Shown: positions 19,558 through 29,132 of the stretch, piece by piece | How positions within the stretch are numbered: the stretch's first letter is position 1 | How the letters are laid out: each line of letters starts with the position of its first letter | Assembly (NCBI RefSeq): GCF_001042985.1 | Contig: NZ_JYKY01000010.1 | Span: 62,001-126,000, forward strand | From: Pseudomonas lundensis | GTDB lineage: Bacteria; Pseudomonadota; Gammaproteobacteria; Pseudomonadales; Pseudomonadaceae | Direction: 5' to 3' | DNA length: 64,000 nucleotides | Notes under the pieces: generated by a model | The model's input: only the letters and a program-made list of their open reading frames with translations | What the model was told of the DNA's origin: nothing | Databases searched by the model: none | Program-made: the position numbers and the translations under genes

Positions 19558-20745
19558 TTAGCCCACAGCCAGCTCACGCAACGCCCGGATCAATTGATGG
19601 ATGTCATCCTGCGTCGTGGCCATGCCCACGGTGATGCGAATGCAACTGCCGCACGCCGAGCCATTACGCGCCACAATCAATAGGTTGTAGTCCTTGAGCA
19701 GGCGCTCGACCATCGGCTGCTGATCGTCCAGGTGGGTAAAGCGCAACGAGGTGATGGCGCAATACAGGCGCGGGTCGTCGGGCGTCAGCACTTCGATACC
19801 CGGCAGCGTGCGCGCTTCACCCACCCACAGATCGCGCAGGGCCTTGAGGCGCTCGCCCTTGGCCCTGGAACCTCCCAGGTCGAGGTGTTCTTGCAGCACT
19901 TTGGGCAGGCTCAACCACGCCGGAATGTTGGGTGTTCCGTATGGGGCACGGTTGCGGATGTCCGGTTCCGGGTAGTGCTGGCTGCCCATGTCCGGCGCAA
20001 TGTCGGCCAACCGCTGCGGGTCGATGTACATAAAGCCCAGCGTCAATGGCGCACCGATCCACTTGTGCAAGTTGAAACCGGCAAATGCCACCCCCATGCC
20101 CGACAGGTCGAAGTCGATCTGCCCCAGCGCGTGGGCGCCGTCCAGAATGACATCGACCCCATGCTCTTTCGCTAATTCGATAATCGCCTGCACCGGCATC
20201 ACCAGCCCTGTGCGATGGGTGACGTGGGTCAGGGCCATCAGTTTGATGCGCGGGTGTTGCGCAAAGGCTTCTCGATAGCCGTTGAGCAGGCTCTCGTACG
20301 TGGCGGGGTGGGCATGGGTGATTTCAATCATCTCCAGCCCGCGTTGCTGTGCCACCCAGCGCATGGCGTATTCGACGCTGTGGTATTCGAGGTCGCAGAT
20401 CAGCAACTGGTCACCGGGCTGCAAGCCTGTGTAGTTGCGGATCAGCGACTGCAAGGCGTCCGACGCGCGGTTGGTCAGGGCAATACTGGCGGGCTCGACC
20501 TTCAGCACATCGGCCAAGTGAGCACGGATTTCAAGGCTTTGCGTGTCGTCGAAGCGCTGACGCACGTGCACTGAGTTGCTGCGGTTAATAAAGTCGACCT
20601 GACGCTGGTAGTCCTGCGCGACGCCGCGAGTCATGCGTCCAAAGTAGCCGTTCTCAAGATTGATCGGGCCGGGGGCCACGTCGTAGCGTTGAGCGATGGC
20701 GTGCCAGAAGTGTTCGTCGCGGGCGTTGTCTTCAATCCTTGGCAT
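19558..20745 (-). CDS. Class-V aminotransferase / cysteine desulphurase-like PLP enzyme
   Basis: 395 residues, fold-type I PLP enzyme. INLENGYFG at the N-terminus, TNRASDALQSLI, DGAHALGQIDFD with the Asp that contacts PLP, and FNLHKWIGAPL with the Schiff-base Lys are visible. The active-site Cys loop of true cysteine desulphurases is replaced by RNGSACGSCIRI near the C-terminus, which does hold two Cys, so desulphurase, isopenicillin-N-epimerase-like and lyase functions remain open. Start MPRIEDNARDEHFW was chosen over an upstream ATG. The small DUF3820 gene lies 13 bases upstream, probably in one operon. Confidence 0.82.
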   Translation of the reverse strand: MPRIEDNARDEHFWHAIAQRYDVAPGPINLENGYFGRMTRGVAQDYQRQVDFINRSNSVHVRQRFDDTQSLEIRAHLADVLKVEPASIALTNRASDALQSLIRNYTGLQPGDQLLICDLEYHSVEYAMRWVAQQRGLEMIEITHAHPATYESLLNGYREAFAQHPRIKLMALTHVTHRTGLVMPVQAIIELAKEHGVDVILDGAHALGQIDFDLSGMGVAFAGFNLHKWIGAPLTLGFMYIDPQRLADIAPDMGSQHYPEPDIRNRAPYGTPNIPAWLSLPKVLQEHLDLGGSRAKGERLKALRDLWVGEARTLPGIEVLTPDDPRLYCAITSLRFTHLDDQQPMVERLLKDYNLLIVARNGSACGSCIRITVGMATTQDDIHQLIRALRELAVG

Positions 20746-20758
20746 AGGGGGCGCTCTG

Positions 20759-20995
20759 TCAATGGCGAGGTTTGGGTTTTCCGTGTTTGGCGCGCAACGG
20801 GTCAAGCAGATCGGACAGCCCGTTGTGATCGATCTCTTGCATCAAGGCCAGCAAGCCACCCAGCTCTCCATGGGGGAAACCTTCGCGGGCAAACCAGTTC
20901 AGGTACTGGCCGGGCAAGTCAGCAATGAGCCGGCCTTTGTATTTGCCGAACGGCATTTCGCGGGTTACCAGCAGTTCGAGTTTTTCGGGGTTCAT
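20759..20995 (-). CDS. DUF3820 family small protein
   Basis: 78 residues. The family core MPFGKYKGRLIADLPGQYL followed by WFAREGFPHGELGGLL is clear; the C-terminus is basic (RAKHGKPKPRH). The domain resembles the nucleic-acid-linked small domain found near exonucleases, but its function is unknown. Start ATG at 20995 gives MNPEKLELLVTREMPFG, the usual N-terminus. Directly upstream of the aminotransferase. Confidence 0.85.
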   Translation of the reverse strand: MNPEKLELLVTREMPFGKYKGRLIADLPGQYLNWFAREGFPHGELGGLLALMQEIDHNGLSDLLDPLRAKHGKPKPRH

Positions 20996-21204
20996 GGTTC
21001 GGCCTTTTCTGGCGTGAAACGTTGATCTGGAAAATACAGGCATTCTGCATGCAGGCCAATTGACAGATCATGCAAAAAAACCGGATACAGAAGTTCAGTT
21101 AATTATTAAGTCATTGTTTTTAAAGGGTTTTATAAAAATTAAAAGTCTGGCACGGGCCATGCAATCTCAATTGCACGATCCTCAACCTTGTAAGGAATTG
21201 AACA

Positions 21205-21672
21205 ATGACTGACATCAATAAAGAATCCATCAAAGTTTTGAACGATCTGATCGAAACCAGCAAAGACGGCCAGGAAGGTTTCAAAACCTGTGCAGAAGAC
21301 ATCAAGCACCCTGAACTCAAAGCCCTGTTTGCCAAGCGTTCCGCTGATTGCGCAACCGCCGCCGCTGAACTTCAGGCAGAAGTGCGCAAACTTGGCGGCG
21401 ACCCGGAGACCAGCACCAGCGTTGCCGGTGATTTGCACCGCCGTTGGGTGGACGTGAAGTCCATGTTTACCGGTAAGGATGAAGAGGCTGTGCTGAACGA
21501 AGCCGAGCGCGGTGAAGACCATGCGCTGAAGGCTTACAAAGAAGCCCTTGAGAAAATCACCAAGCATAACCTGCTGGGTATCCGTGACCTGGTAGAGCGC
21601 CAGTATCACGGCGTACAACGCAATCACGATCAGGTGAAAGCGCTGCGCAATCAGGCGCGTGCTCAGTCTTAA
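21205..21672 (+). CDS. PA2169-family four-helix-bundle protein (DUF2383)
   Basis: 155 residues, all-helical, with the family's Glu/His pattern (LIETSKDGQEGF, CAEDIKHPELKALF, ERGEDHALKAYKEAL). The fold is ferritin-like and members are often stress-induced; metal binding is suspected but not established. AAGGA lies 10 bases before the start, and a strong terminator follows, so it is transcribed alone. Confidence 0.87.
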   Translation: MTDINKESIKVLNDLIETSKDGQEGFKTCAEDIKHPELKALFAKRSADCATAAAELQAEVRKLGGDPETSTSVAGDLHRRWVDVKSMFTGKDEEAVLNEAERGEDHALKAYKEALEKITKHNLLGIRDLVERQYHGVQRNHDQVKALRNQARAQS

Positions 21673-21690
21673 GTACAGGCTGAAATGAAA

Positions 21691-21716
21691 AAACGCCGGT
21701 TGTCCGGCGTTTTTTT
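21691..21716 (+). terminator. Rho-independent terminator after DUF2383 gene
   Basis: ACGCCGG-TTGT-CCGGCGT followed by seven T and preceded by a run of A, so it may also serve the convergent phaJ4 transcript. Confidence 0.85.
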
Positions 21717-21727
21717 ATGCGTGTCAT

Positions 21728-22198
21728 TCAGCCAATGCTGATGGCGGGCAAGGTGGGCAGGGTGACGGTCTGTTGCTTGCGCGGGGCGAGGATTTCGGCC
21801 TCACCGTCCACCACCAGTTCGTCGCGCTGATTGAATACGCGGGTGGCAATACGGACGCGAAATTTTGGCAGTTTTTCCAGGATTTCCAGGCGTACGGTCA
21901 GGGTGTCGCCAATCTTCACCGGTTTTTGGAAGCTCATTTGCTGACCGATGTAAATGGTGCCGGGGCCGGGCAACTCGCAGGCGACGGCCGCGCTGATCAG
22001 GGCGCCGCTGAACATGCCGTGCGCAATGCGCTCCTTGAACATGGTTGCCGCGGCGAACTCCGGGTCAAGGTGGACCGGGTTGTGGTCGCCGGACATGGCC
22101 GCAAACAGTTGAATGTCACGCTCTTCCACAGTTTTGCTGTAACTGGCCGTCTGGCCGACTTCGAGAGCTTCGTACGGGGTGTTGGTAACTTGAGTCAT
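21728..22198 (-). CDS. phaJ4: (R)-specific enoyl-CoA hydratase, MaoC family
   Basis: 156 residues, hot-dog fold. The hydratase-2 motif is complete: AMSGDHNPVHLDPEFAA then FKERIAHGMFSGALIS, containing the catalytic Asp and His. Such enzymes turn trans-2-enoyl-CoA from beta-oxidation into (R)-3-hydroxyacyl-CoA, the monomer for polyhydroxyalkanoate. Start MTQVTNTPYEALEVG matches PhaJ4 proteins. The order phaJ4, hydrolase, fadD2, fadD1 is conserved in pseudomonads and ties it to fatty-acid use. Confidence 0.9.
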   Translation of the reverse strand: MTQVTNTPYEALEVGQTASYSKTVEERDIQLFAAMSGDHNPVHLDPEFAAATMFKERIAHGMFSGALISAAVACELPGPGTIYIGQQMSFQKPVKIGDTLTVRLEILEKLPKFRVRIATRVFNQRDELVVDGEAEILAPRKQQTVTLPTLPAISIG

Positions 22199-22270
22199 CG
22201 AGCGCATGTCCTGTGCCGGTTTTAATTGCAAGTTTTTGATTCTAATAACTTTTTTAATGATGTTGGGTGT

Positions 22271-23215
22271 TCATTCGCTGCGCGCGGGCCGTGGGTGAGT
22301 CAGTGCCTGTTCGAGCCAGGCAATCACGTCGGCCATCACCGCATCGCGATTGGTTTCATTAAACAGTTCGTGCCGCGCCTGGGGGTACACCTTCAGTTGT
22401 ACCGACTGATTGCCCGACTGGCGCAAGGCATTGGCCAAGTCAGTGAGACGCTTGCCTGCACTGACCGGATCACATTCCCCGCCAATGATCAGTATTGGCA
22501 GGCTCGCGTCGATCTGCGACAGGTTCGCGGGTGTGCTGATTTGCTGCAAACCGCCCAACAGATCGATCCAGAACTGGTTGGTACAGCGAAACCCGCACAA
22601 CGGATCTGCCGCGTAGGCATCGACCTCGCCAGGGTCGCGGCTGAGCCAGTCATAGCGGGTGCGATTGGGCTTGAAGGCTTTGTTGAATGAACCGAACGAC
22701 AGCCAGTCGATCAGCGCACTGCGCCCCGTTGGCCCCTGGCGCCAGCGTTCAAAGCGGGCAATCAGGCTGGCCGCGCGGTAGAGCATGGCCGGCTGGAAGT
22801 TCGACGCACTGAGGATCGCGCCGTGCAGGCTGGCGCTGTGGTGCAGCAAATAAGACTGAGCGACGTAACTGCCCATGCTGTGCCCCAGCAAAAACACCGG
22901 AACACCGGGATGTGCCTGATTGATGTGCTGTTGCAGGGTGGCCACGTCGCTGACCACGGCACACCAGCCGTCGTGACCGGCAAAATAGCCCGGCGTGCCG
23001 CGCTCGGCGGTCTTGCCGTGGCCGCGCTGATCGTGGGCGTACAACCCAAAACCGGCACCGCACAGGGCGTCCCCCAGCCGTGCATAGCGCCCGCCATGTT
23101 CCGCCATGCCATGGGCCAGCAACACAATGGCTTTCGCTGCGCCAGCGGGCAGCCAGCGATTGACGAAAAGACCGGTGCGGTCATTTGCATCCAGCCAAAA
23201 ACTGTCCGTGGTCAT
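22271..23215 (-). CDS. Alpha/beta hydrolase, monoacylglycerol-lipase/lysophospholipase type
   Basis: 314 residues. The oxyanion HGMAEHGGRY motif and the nucleophile elbow LLGHSMGS are clear; the acid and His are in ILIIGGECDPVSAGKRL and YPQARHELFNE. No signal peptide, so cytoplasmic. This family (PF12146 type) cleaves monoacylglycerols or lysophospholipids; its place beside two acyl-CoA synthetase genes suggests it frees fatty acids for FadD. Start at 23215 gives MTTDSFWLDAND. Confidence 0.85.
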   Translation of the reverse strand: MTTDSFWLDANDRTGLFVNRWLPAGAAKAIVLLAHGMAEHGGRYARLGDALCGAGFGLYAHDQRGHGKTAERGTPGYFAGHDGWCAVVSDVATLQQHINQAHPGVPVFLLGHSMGSYVAQSYLLHHSASLHGAILSASNFQPAMLYRAASLIARFERWRQGPTGRSALIDWLSFGSFNKAFKPNRTRYDWLSRDPGEVDAYAADPLCGFRCTNQFWIDLLGGLQQISTPANLSQIDASLPILIIGGECDPVSAGKRLTDLANALRQSGNQSVQLKVYPQARHELFNETNRDAVMADVIAWLEQALTHPRPARSE

Positions 23216-23417
23216 GGTGAGTCCTTCCTCGCGAGTCGTAGCAGTGTATAGCGCATTTGCGCGCTGGCCACTCAACCGGCGGCGTCGCAGCAAAACAATT
23301 CAAGATGTAAATGGCGAAGATCGCTGTATTTGCCTACTACTTGAGAACTGTTAACGTCCGCAGGTTCCGCTTTTTAGTGCATGAAAGAGGCGGCCAGACT
23401 GGCTCAGGTAAGAGGAT

Positions 23418-23425
23418 AAAAACAA
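23418..23425 (+). promoter_or_regulatory. Possible Crc/Hfq CA motif at fadD2 start
   Basis: AAAAACAA fits AAnAAnAA between the AGAGGA ribosome-binding site and the ATG. A-rich spacers are common, so this copy is weak. Confidence 0.3.
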
Positions 23426-25113
23426 TGCAACCTGATTTCTGGAATGACAAACGTCCCGCCGGTGTACCGCTGGACATCGATATGACGGCTTTTACGTCGG
23501 TCGTGGATGTGTTTGAACGCTCCTGCAAGAAATTCGCCGACCGGCCCGCTTTCAGCAATTTGGGGGTGACCCTCACGTATGCCGAGCTTGAGCGTCACAG
23601 TGCGGCATTTGCCGGGTATTTGCAGCAGCACACCGACCTCAAGCCAGGTGACCGCATTGCGGTGCAAATGCCCAATATCCTGCAATACCCCATCGCGGTA
23701 TTCGGTGCGCTACGTGCCGGGTTAGTAGTGGTCAACACCAACCCGCTGTACACCTCCCGTGAAATGCGCCATCAGTTCCAAAGCGCCGGTATTCGTGCGC
23801 TGGTGTACTTGAACATGTTCGGCAAGCGGGTGCAGGAAGTCTTGCAAGACACCGAGATCGACTACCTGATTGAAGCCAAAATGGGCGACATGATGCCCGC
23901 GGTTAAGGGCTGGGTGACTAACCTGGTGGTCGACAAAGTCAAAAAGCTGGTACCGGCCTACAACGTGGCGCAGGCGGTGTCTTTCAAAACCGTTTTGCAC
24001 CGTGGCGCCGGTCAGCCGCTTCATGCCCTGAACGCGACCCTGGATGACATTGCCGTGCTGCAATACACCGGTGGCACCACCGGTTTGCCCAAAGGCGCGA
24101 TGCTCACCCACGGCAATCTGGTTGCCAATATGCTGCAAGTGCGAGCGTGCCTGTCGCAGCATGACGCCCAGGGGCAGTCGATCCTGCGCGACGGACGCGA
24201 AATCATGATCGCGCCGTTGCCGCTCTACCATATCTATGCCTTCACCGCGAATTGCATGTGCATGATGGTCACCGGCAACCACAACGTACTGATTACCAAC
24301 CCGCGTGACATCAAGGGGTTTGTCAAAGAGCTGAGCAACTGGCGCTTCACGGCGTTTCTGGGGCTTAACACGTTGTTCGTGGCGTTGATGGATCACCCGG
24401 ATTTCAAGGCGCTGGACTTCTCCGGGCTTAAAGTCACCAACTCCGGCGGTACGGCTTTGGTCAAGGCCACGGCCGAACGGTGGGAGAAACTCACCGGTTG
24501 CCGCATCGTCGAAGGCTATGGCCTGACCGAAACGTCGCCGGTGGCCAGCGCCAACCCGTGTGGTTCGTTGGCACGGCTGGGCACGGTGGGTACGCCAGTG
24601 CCGGGCACTGCGATGAAAGTCATCAGTGACGACGGGGTCGATCTCGGGGTGGGGGAGCGAGGCGAGTTGTGCGTCAAGGGCCCGCAGGTAATGAAAGGCT
24701 ACTGGCAAAATCCGCAAGCCACCGCGGAAGTACTCGACGCCGAAGGCTGGTTCAGAACCGGCGATGTGGCGGTGATTGACCCGGACGGATTCGTGCGCAT
24801 CGTGGACCGCAAAAAAGACCTGATCATCGTGTCCGGTTTCAATGTGTACCCCAACGAAATCGAAGACATCGTCATGGCTCATCCGAAAGTGGCGAACTGT
24901 GCGGTCATCGGTGTCCCGGACGAGCGCACCGGGGAGGCGGTCAAATTGTTCGTGGTGGCACGTGAGGGCGGCGTCACGGTTGAAGAACTCAAGGCCTACT
25001 GCAAAGACAACTTCACCGGTTATAAAGTCCCCAAGCAAATCGTGCTGCGCGAGTCATTGCCCATGACCCCGGTGGGCAAGATTTTGCGCCGTGAGTTGCG
25101 TGATATCGCCTGA
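23425..25113 (+). CDS. fadD2: Long-chain-fatty-acid-CoA ligase FadD2
   Basis: 562 residues of the adenylate-forming family. It activates fatty acids as acyl-AMP and then acyl-CoA at the inner membrane. P-loop YTGGTTGLPKGAML, adenine motif GYGLTETSPVAS, the FACS region GWFRTGDVAVIDPDGFVRI and hinge DRKKDLIIVSGFNVYP, and the C-terminal catalytic Lys in TPVGKILRRELR are all present. AGAGGA precedes the ATG at 23425. A terminator separates it from fadD1, so the paralogues are independently transcribed. Confidence 0.94.
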   Translation: MQPDFWNDKRPAGVPLDIDMTAFTSVVDVFERSCKKFADRPAFSNLGVTLTYAELERHSAAFAGYLQQHTDLKPGDRIAVQMPNILQYPIAVFGALRAGLVVVNTNPLYTSREMRHQFQSAGIRALVYLNMFGKRVQEVLQDTEIDYLIEAKMGDMMPAVKGWVTNLVVDKVKKLVPAYNVAQAVSFKTVLHRGAGQPLHALNATLDDIAVLQYTGGTTGLPKGAMLTHGNLVANMLQVRACLSQHDAQGQSILRDGREIMIAPLPLYHIYAFTANCMCMMVTGNHNVLITNPRDIKGFVKELSNWRFTAFLGLNTLFVALMDHPDFKALDFSGLKVTNSGGTALVKATAERWEKLTGCRIVEGYGLTETSPVASANPCGSLARLGTVGTPVPGTAMKVISDDGVDLGVGERGELCVKGPQVMKGYWQNPQATAEVLDAEGWFRTGDVAVIDPDGFVRIVDRKKDLIIVSGFNVYPNEIEDIVMAHPKVANCAVIGVPDERTGEAVKLFVVAREGGVTVEELKAYCKDNFTGYKVPKQIVLRESLPMTPVGKILRRELRDIA

Positions 25114-25131
25114 TTCGTTCAACCAGGCGAC

Positions 25132-25166
25132 AAACGCCCGTTTACGCGACGTGAACGGGCGTTTTT
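25132..25166 (+). terminator. Rho-independent terminator after fadD2
   Basis: AACGCCCGTTTACG-CGA-CGTGAACGGGCGTT (one G-U pair) followed by T residues. Confidence 0.85.
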
Positions 25167-25463
25167 ATTCGTCTCCATTAATAAGACCTGCATGCCGCCT
25201 CCGCCCGGAGAGGCCCGGAATAGAAGGGGTTTGAACGATATTGAGTTTTTATTCTAATGATGACTTAGGATTGTCCTACAGTCAGGTTGGTTACTTTGAA
25301 GCCCACTTTTGGCTCTAGGCGGCCTTTGGCAAAGCTGCTACTCTCGGCGCGCTTTGTGACTTCTCGGTAAGTAAAAAGCCAGAGTTATCAATTATAAAAA
25401 TCAAACAAATAATAACCGCATCAAATGCGGTGAAGAATTCGCGTCGCTGAGGAGTGGGCTTCC
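25167..25463 (+). promoter_or_regulatory. fadD1 promoter and leader region
   Basis: No gene. AT-rich, with a 7-bp hairpin ACCGCAT-CAA-ATGCGGT at 25415-25431, directly preceded by an AATAATAA stretch (AAnAAnAA) at 25408-25415. A GAGGAG ribosome-binding site lies about 10 bases before fadD1. I could not find a convincing PsrA or FadR box. Confidence 0.45.
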
Positions 25464-27155
25464 ATGTTTGAAGGCTTTTGGAAGGATAAGTACCCAGCTG
25501 GGATTGCTGCTGAAATCAATCCGGACGAATATCCAAATATCCAGACGGTACTGAAACAATCTTGCCAACGCTTCGCCGACAAACCGGCGTTCAGCAACCT
25601 TGGCAAAACCATCACCTACGGTGAACTGTACGAATTGTCGGGTGCCTTTGCGGCCTATCTGCAACAGCACACTGACTTGCAACCCGGCGATCGCATCGCT
25701 GTTCAACTGCCTAATCTGCTGCAATACCCCATCGCTGTGTTCGGAGCCATCCGCGCCGGCTTGATCGTGGTCAACACCAACCCGCTGTACACCGCGCGGG
25801 AAATGGAACACCAATTCAATGACTCGGGCGCCAAGGCGCTGGTGTGTCTGGCGAACATGGCGCACCTGGCCGAAAAAGTCGTGCCCCAAACGTCCGTCAA
25901 ATACGTATTCATCACCGAAGTGGCCGACCTGCTGTCTCCGTTCAAGCGCGTGCTGATCAACAGCGTCATCAAGTACGTGAAAAAAATGGTGCCGGCCTAT
26001 CACTTGCCCAATGCCATCAAGTTCAACGATGTGCTGAGCAAAGGGCACGGCCAGCCGGTCAGGGATGCCAACCCGCCGAGCAGCGATGTGGCCGTGCTGC
26101 AATACACCGGTGGCACCACCGGCGTGGCCAAGGGCGCGATGCTGACCCATCGCAACCTGATCGCCAACATGTTGCAGTGCAAGGCGCTGATGGGCTCCAA
26201 CCTCAATGAAGGTTGCGAAATCCTCATCACGCCATTGCCGCTTTACCACATCTACGCGTTCACCTTTCACTGCATGGCGATGATGCTGATCGGTAACCAC
26301 AACGTGCTGATCAGCAACCCCCGTGACCTGCCGGCCATGGTCAAAGAACTGTCGAAATGGAAGTTCAGCGGTTTCGTGGGCCTGAACACCTTGTTTGTGG
26401 CGCTGTGCAACAGCGAAGCATTCCGCAAGCTGGACTTCTCCGCGCTTAAAGTCACGTTGTCGGGCGGCATGGCCTTGCAGTTGTCCGTGGCCGAACGCTG
26501 GAAAGCCGTGACCGGCTGCCCGATCTGCGAAGGCTACGGCATGACCGAAACCAGCCCAGTGGCGTCGGTCAACCCGATTCAGAACATCCAGGTCGGCACC
26601 ATCGGTATTCCGGTCCCGTCGACCCTGTGCAAAGTCATCAACGATGCCGGTGAAGAGTTGCCGCTGGGTGAAGTGGGCGAACTCTGCATCAAGGGCCCGC
26701 AGGTCATGAAAGGGTACTGGGAGCGCCCTGACGCCACCGACGAAATCATGGACAGCGAAGGCTGGTTGAAGTCGGGTGACATTGCCATCATCCAGCCGGA
26801 CGGCTACATGCGCATTGTCGATCGCAAGAAAGACATGATCCTGGTCTCGGGCTTCAATGTGTACCCCAACGAGCTGGAAGACGTGATGGCCTCGCTGCCG
26901 GGCGTGCTGCAATCAGCGGCCATCGGCATCCCGGACGAGAAAACCGGCGAGTTGATCAAGGTCTTCATCGTGGTCAAGCCGGGCATGACGCTGACCAAGG
27001 AGCAAGTGATGGCGCACATGCGTGCCAACCTGACGGCTTACAAGGCGCCGAAAATCGTTGAATTCCGCGATTCATTGCCTACGACCAACGTGGGCAAAAT
27101 CCTGCGTCGCGAGTTGCGTGACGAAGAACTGAAAAAGCTTGGCCTGAAAAAGTAA
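25464..27155 (+). CDS. fadD1: Long-chain-fatty-acid-CoA ligase FadD1
   Basis: 563 residues, similar to FadD2 along its whole length. P-loop YTGGTTGVAKGAML, GYGMTETSPVASVNP, GWLKSGDIAIIQPDGYMRI, DRKKDMILVSGFNVYPNE and the C-terminal NVGKILRRELRDEE are intact. Tandem fadD2-fadD1 arises from an old duplication; in P. aeruginosa the two differ in chain-length preference. Ends at a very long bidirectional terminator. Confidence 0.95.
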   Translation: MFEGFWKDKYPAGIAAEINPDEYPNIQTVLKQSCQRFADKPAFSNLGKTITYGELYELSGAFAAYLQQHTDLQPGDRIAVQLPNLLQYPIAVFGAIRAGLIVVNTNPLYTAREMEHQFNDSGAKALVCLANMAHLAEKVVPQTSVKYVFITEVADLLSPFKRVLINSVIKYVKKMVPAYHLPNAIKFNDVLSKGHGQPVRDANPPSSDVAVLQYTGGTTGVAKGAMLTHRNLIANMLQCKALMGSNLNEGCEILITPLPLYHIYAFTFHCMAMMLIGNHNVLISNPRDLPAMVKELSKWKFSGFVGLNTLFVALCNSEAFRKLDFSALKVTLSGGMALQLSVAERWKAVTGCPICEGYGMTETSPVASVNPIQNIQVGTIGIPVPSTLCKVINDAGEELPLGEVGELCIKGPQVMKGYWERPDATDEIMDSEGWLKSGDIAIIQPDGYMRIVDRKKDMILVSGFNVYPNELEDVMASLPGVLQSAAIGIPDEKTGELIKVFIVVKPGMTLTKEQVMAHMRANLTAYKAPKIVEFRDSLPTTNVGKILRRELRDEELKKLGLKK

Positions 27156-27165
27156 CCGCCCGAAT

Positions 27166-27200
27166 ACGACAAAGCCCCGCCATGCGGGGCTTTGTCGTTT
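27166..27200. terminator. Strong bidirectional terminator between fadD1 and 27211-27591
   Basis: ACGACAAAGCCCCGC-CAT-GCGGGGCTTTGTCGT: a perfect 15-bp stem with a 3-base loop, then TT. It serves fadD1 and probably the convergent small gene. Confidence 0.85.
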
Positions 27201-27210
27201 GTGCAACGGG

Positions 27211-27591
27211 TTACTTTTGCAAGAACTGGGCGAAGTTCACGCCCGTGCCGGTCGGGCGTACGTCCTGCAAGAACGAATCCTTGTCAGCGCTCAGTTCCAG
27301 GCTCATGGTCGGCGTGCGCTTGTGGGTGGCGCGTACCACCATGCCTTCACGTTTCTCGCGCAGAAACGCCGTGGTCACTTTCAGGTGCAGCAGTTCATCA
27401 GTGCTCGGCGTGTGCAGCAGCAGGTGCACCCATTCGTACTGACCAACGGCCAGACGGGCCAGTGGGATGTCGAACCACCAAATATTCTTGTTGGTGTTGA
27501 GTGAGGCGAAGTGACCGTTGTTAACGCCGATCACTGCACCGCCAAGTGCCTGGTTTCTGCGAGCAATGGCCTGCTTTTTATCGAGTTTCAT
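27211..27591 (-). CDS. Conserved Pseudomonas protein of unknown function
   Basis: 126 residues, soluble, no signal peptide or membrane helix. NIWWFDIPLARLAVGQYEWVHLLLH and LELSADKDSFLQDVR are the most striking parts, and the composition suggests a compact mixed alpha/beta domain. I recall similar proteins across Pseudomonas but no function. Convergent with fadD1 and divergent from the CsbD gene. Confidence 0.75.
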   Translation of the reverse strand: MKLDKKQAIARRNQALGGAVIGVNNGHFASLNTNKNIWWFDIPLARLAVGQYEWVHLLLHTPSTDELLHLKVTTAFLREKREGMVVRATHKRTPTMSLELSADKDSFLQDVRPTGTGVNFAQFLQK

Positions 27592-27791
27592 AACCTTCCT
27601 GTCTTTCTGGATCTTCAGCGCCTGAGCCTGAATACGTCGCGCATTCTCGGGGGTTCGCGGGCAAACATAAAGCCCAACCTGCGCCGGGCGATGAAATGAC
27701 CCACAGAAAATAAATGAAACTCCTCCGTAAAGCGTCAGGTCAATCCTAATGTCGAGTTAATGACATCCGAAATTTCACTAGGAGAAATCCC

Positions 27792-27983
27792 ATGAGCAGC
27801 ACTGGCGATAAGATCAAAGGCATGGCGAACGAAGCAGTAGGCAATGTCAAACAAACGGTTGGCAAAGCCACTGATAACGACAAACTGCGCGCAGAAGGCA
27901 AAGCCCAGGAAGTGAAAGGCGAAGGCCAGCAGGCGGTGGGCAAGGCCAAGGATGCGGTCAAGAAGACCGTCGACAAAGCCTGA
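27792..27983 (+). CDS. CsbD family stress protein
   Basis: 63 residues, rich in Lys, Ala, Glu and Gly, with the family pattern [21 protein letters not shown] repeated in degenerate form (here shown within limit: [17 protein letters not shown] and [19 protein letters not shown]). CsbD-like proteins are abundant in general stress and stationary phase; function unknown. AGGAG precedes the start and a terminator follows. Confidence 0.88.
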   Translation: MSSTGDKIKGMANEAVGNVKQTVGKATDNDKLRAEGKAQEVKGEGQQAVGKAKDAVKKTVDKA

Positions 27984-28030
27984 ACAGCGCTGGATCCTGA
28001 GGGCAATTGATTTGCCTGAAGAAATAAATG

Positions 28031-28056
28031 ACGGCCATCCAGTGATGGCCGTTTTT
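28031..28056 (+). terminator. Rho-independent terminator after the CsbD gene
   Basis: ACGGCCAT-CCAGTG-ATGGCCGT followed by TTTT. Confidence 0.8.
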
Positions 28057-28176
28057 ACACGTTGGGCGCGGACCTGTTTCCAAAGTCGCCAACTCGACTA
28101 CTTTTGAGGTAAAACCCCCACCTGAAGTTGTTGTATGGCTTGTAAACCCTCTCATTGAGCGGCGAAAGGAGACGCT

Positions 28177-29130
28177 ATGTTATTTCCGGTCTTGAATGGC
28201 CTGCCGTTGGGCAAAGTGTTGATCCGTACGGTCAAGGAATTCATTGACGATGAGATGTCGACGTACGCCTCTGCGTTGGCCTATCAAATGTTGTTTTCGT
28301 TGTTCCCGTTCATTCTGTTTCTGATCGCGCTGATCGGCTTTTTGCACCTGCCGGACTTCTTCAGCTGGCTGCGCCTGCAATCCGAACTGGTATTGCCGCC
28401 GCAGGCGCTGGAACAGGTCAACCCGGTGATCGACCAGTTACAACAGTCCAAGGGCGGTTTGCTCTCGGTGGGTATTGTGATTGCCTTGTGGACCGCCTCG
28501 GCCGGTGTGCGCCTGATGATGAGCGCCATGAACGCGGCGTATGACGTGGTAGAAGGGCGGCCTATCTGGAAGCGTTTGCCGCTGTCGATTTTTTACACCA
28601 TCGGTCTTGCGGGCATGTTGCTGGCTGCCGCCGCGTTGATGGTGCTGGGCCCGCAAGTGATGAGCTGGCTGGCGGGGCAGGTCGGGCTTGAAGAATTTGT
28701 GGTGACGCTGTGGACGATCCTGCGCTGGCCGGTGATCGTGCTGCTGATGATGGTTGCCGTGGCGGTGATGTATTACGTGATGCCCGATGTCGAACAGAAG
28801 TTTCGTTTCATTACACCGGGCTCGGTATTGGCCGTGGTGGTGTGGATCGCCGCGTCGTTGGGGTTTGCCTTTTACGTCAAGACGTTCGCTGATTACAACG
28901 CCATGTACGGCAGCATCGGGGCAATCATCGTGCTGTTGTTGTATTTCTACATCTCGGCAGCCGTGCTGCTACTGGGGGCAGAAATGAACGCAGTGATCGA
29001 GCACATGTCCGCCGAAGGCAAGGACCCGGGTGAGAAAACGTTCGATGAAGCGGACGATCCCAATCCCAAGCAACATGTTTCCGGCCTTGGCCGCGACCAT
29101 TCCCTTACATCCCCCTCAGATGAAGCCTGA
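28177..29130 (+). CDS. YihY/BrkB-family inner-membrane protein
   Basis: 317 residues. The N-terminal [19 protein letters not shown] is the family signature; about six membrane helices follow (for example [109 protein letters not shown]). The polar 45-residue tail is cytoplasmic. Once annotated as ribonuclease BN, the family has no proven enzymatic role. AAAGGAG precedes the ATG, and def starts 2 bases after the stop. Confidence 0.9.
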   Translation: MLFPVLNGLPLGKVLIRTVKEFIDDEMSTYASALAYQMLFSLFPFILFLIALIGFLHLPDFFSWLRLQSELVLPPQALEQVNPVIDQLQQSKGGLLSVGIVIALWTASAGVRLMMSAMNAAYDVVEGRPIWKRLPLSIFYTIGLAGMLLAAAALMVLGPQVMSWLAGQVGLEEFVVTLWTILRWPVIVLLMMVAVAVMYYVMPDVEQKFRFITPGSVLAVVVWIAASLGFAFYVKTFADYNAMYGSIGAIIVLLLYFYISAAVLLLGAEMNAVIEHMSAEGKDPGEKTFDEADDPNPKQHVSGLGRDHSLTSPSDEA

Positions 29131-29132
29131 CT

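Noticed and set aside
25167..25463. PsrA or FadR operator upstream of fadD1
   Set aside because: No AAAC-N-GTTT dyad of suitable spacing was found in the interval.
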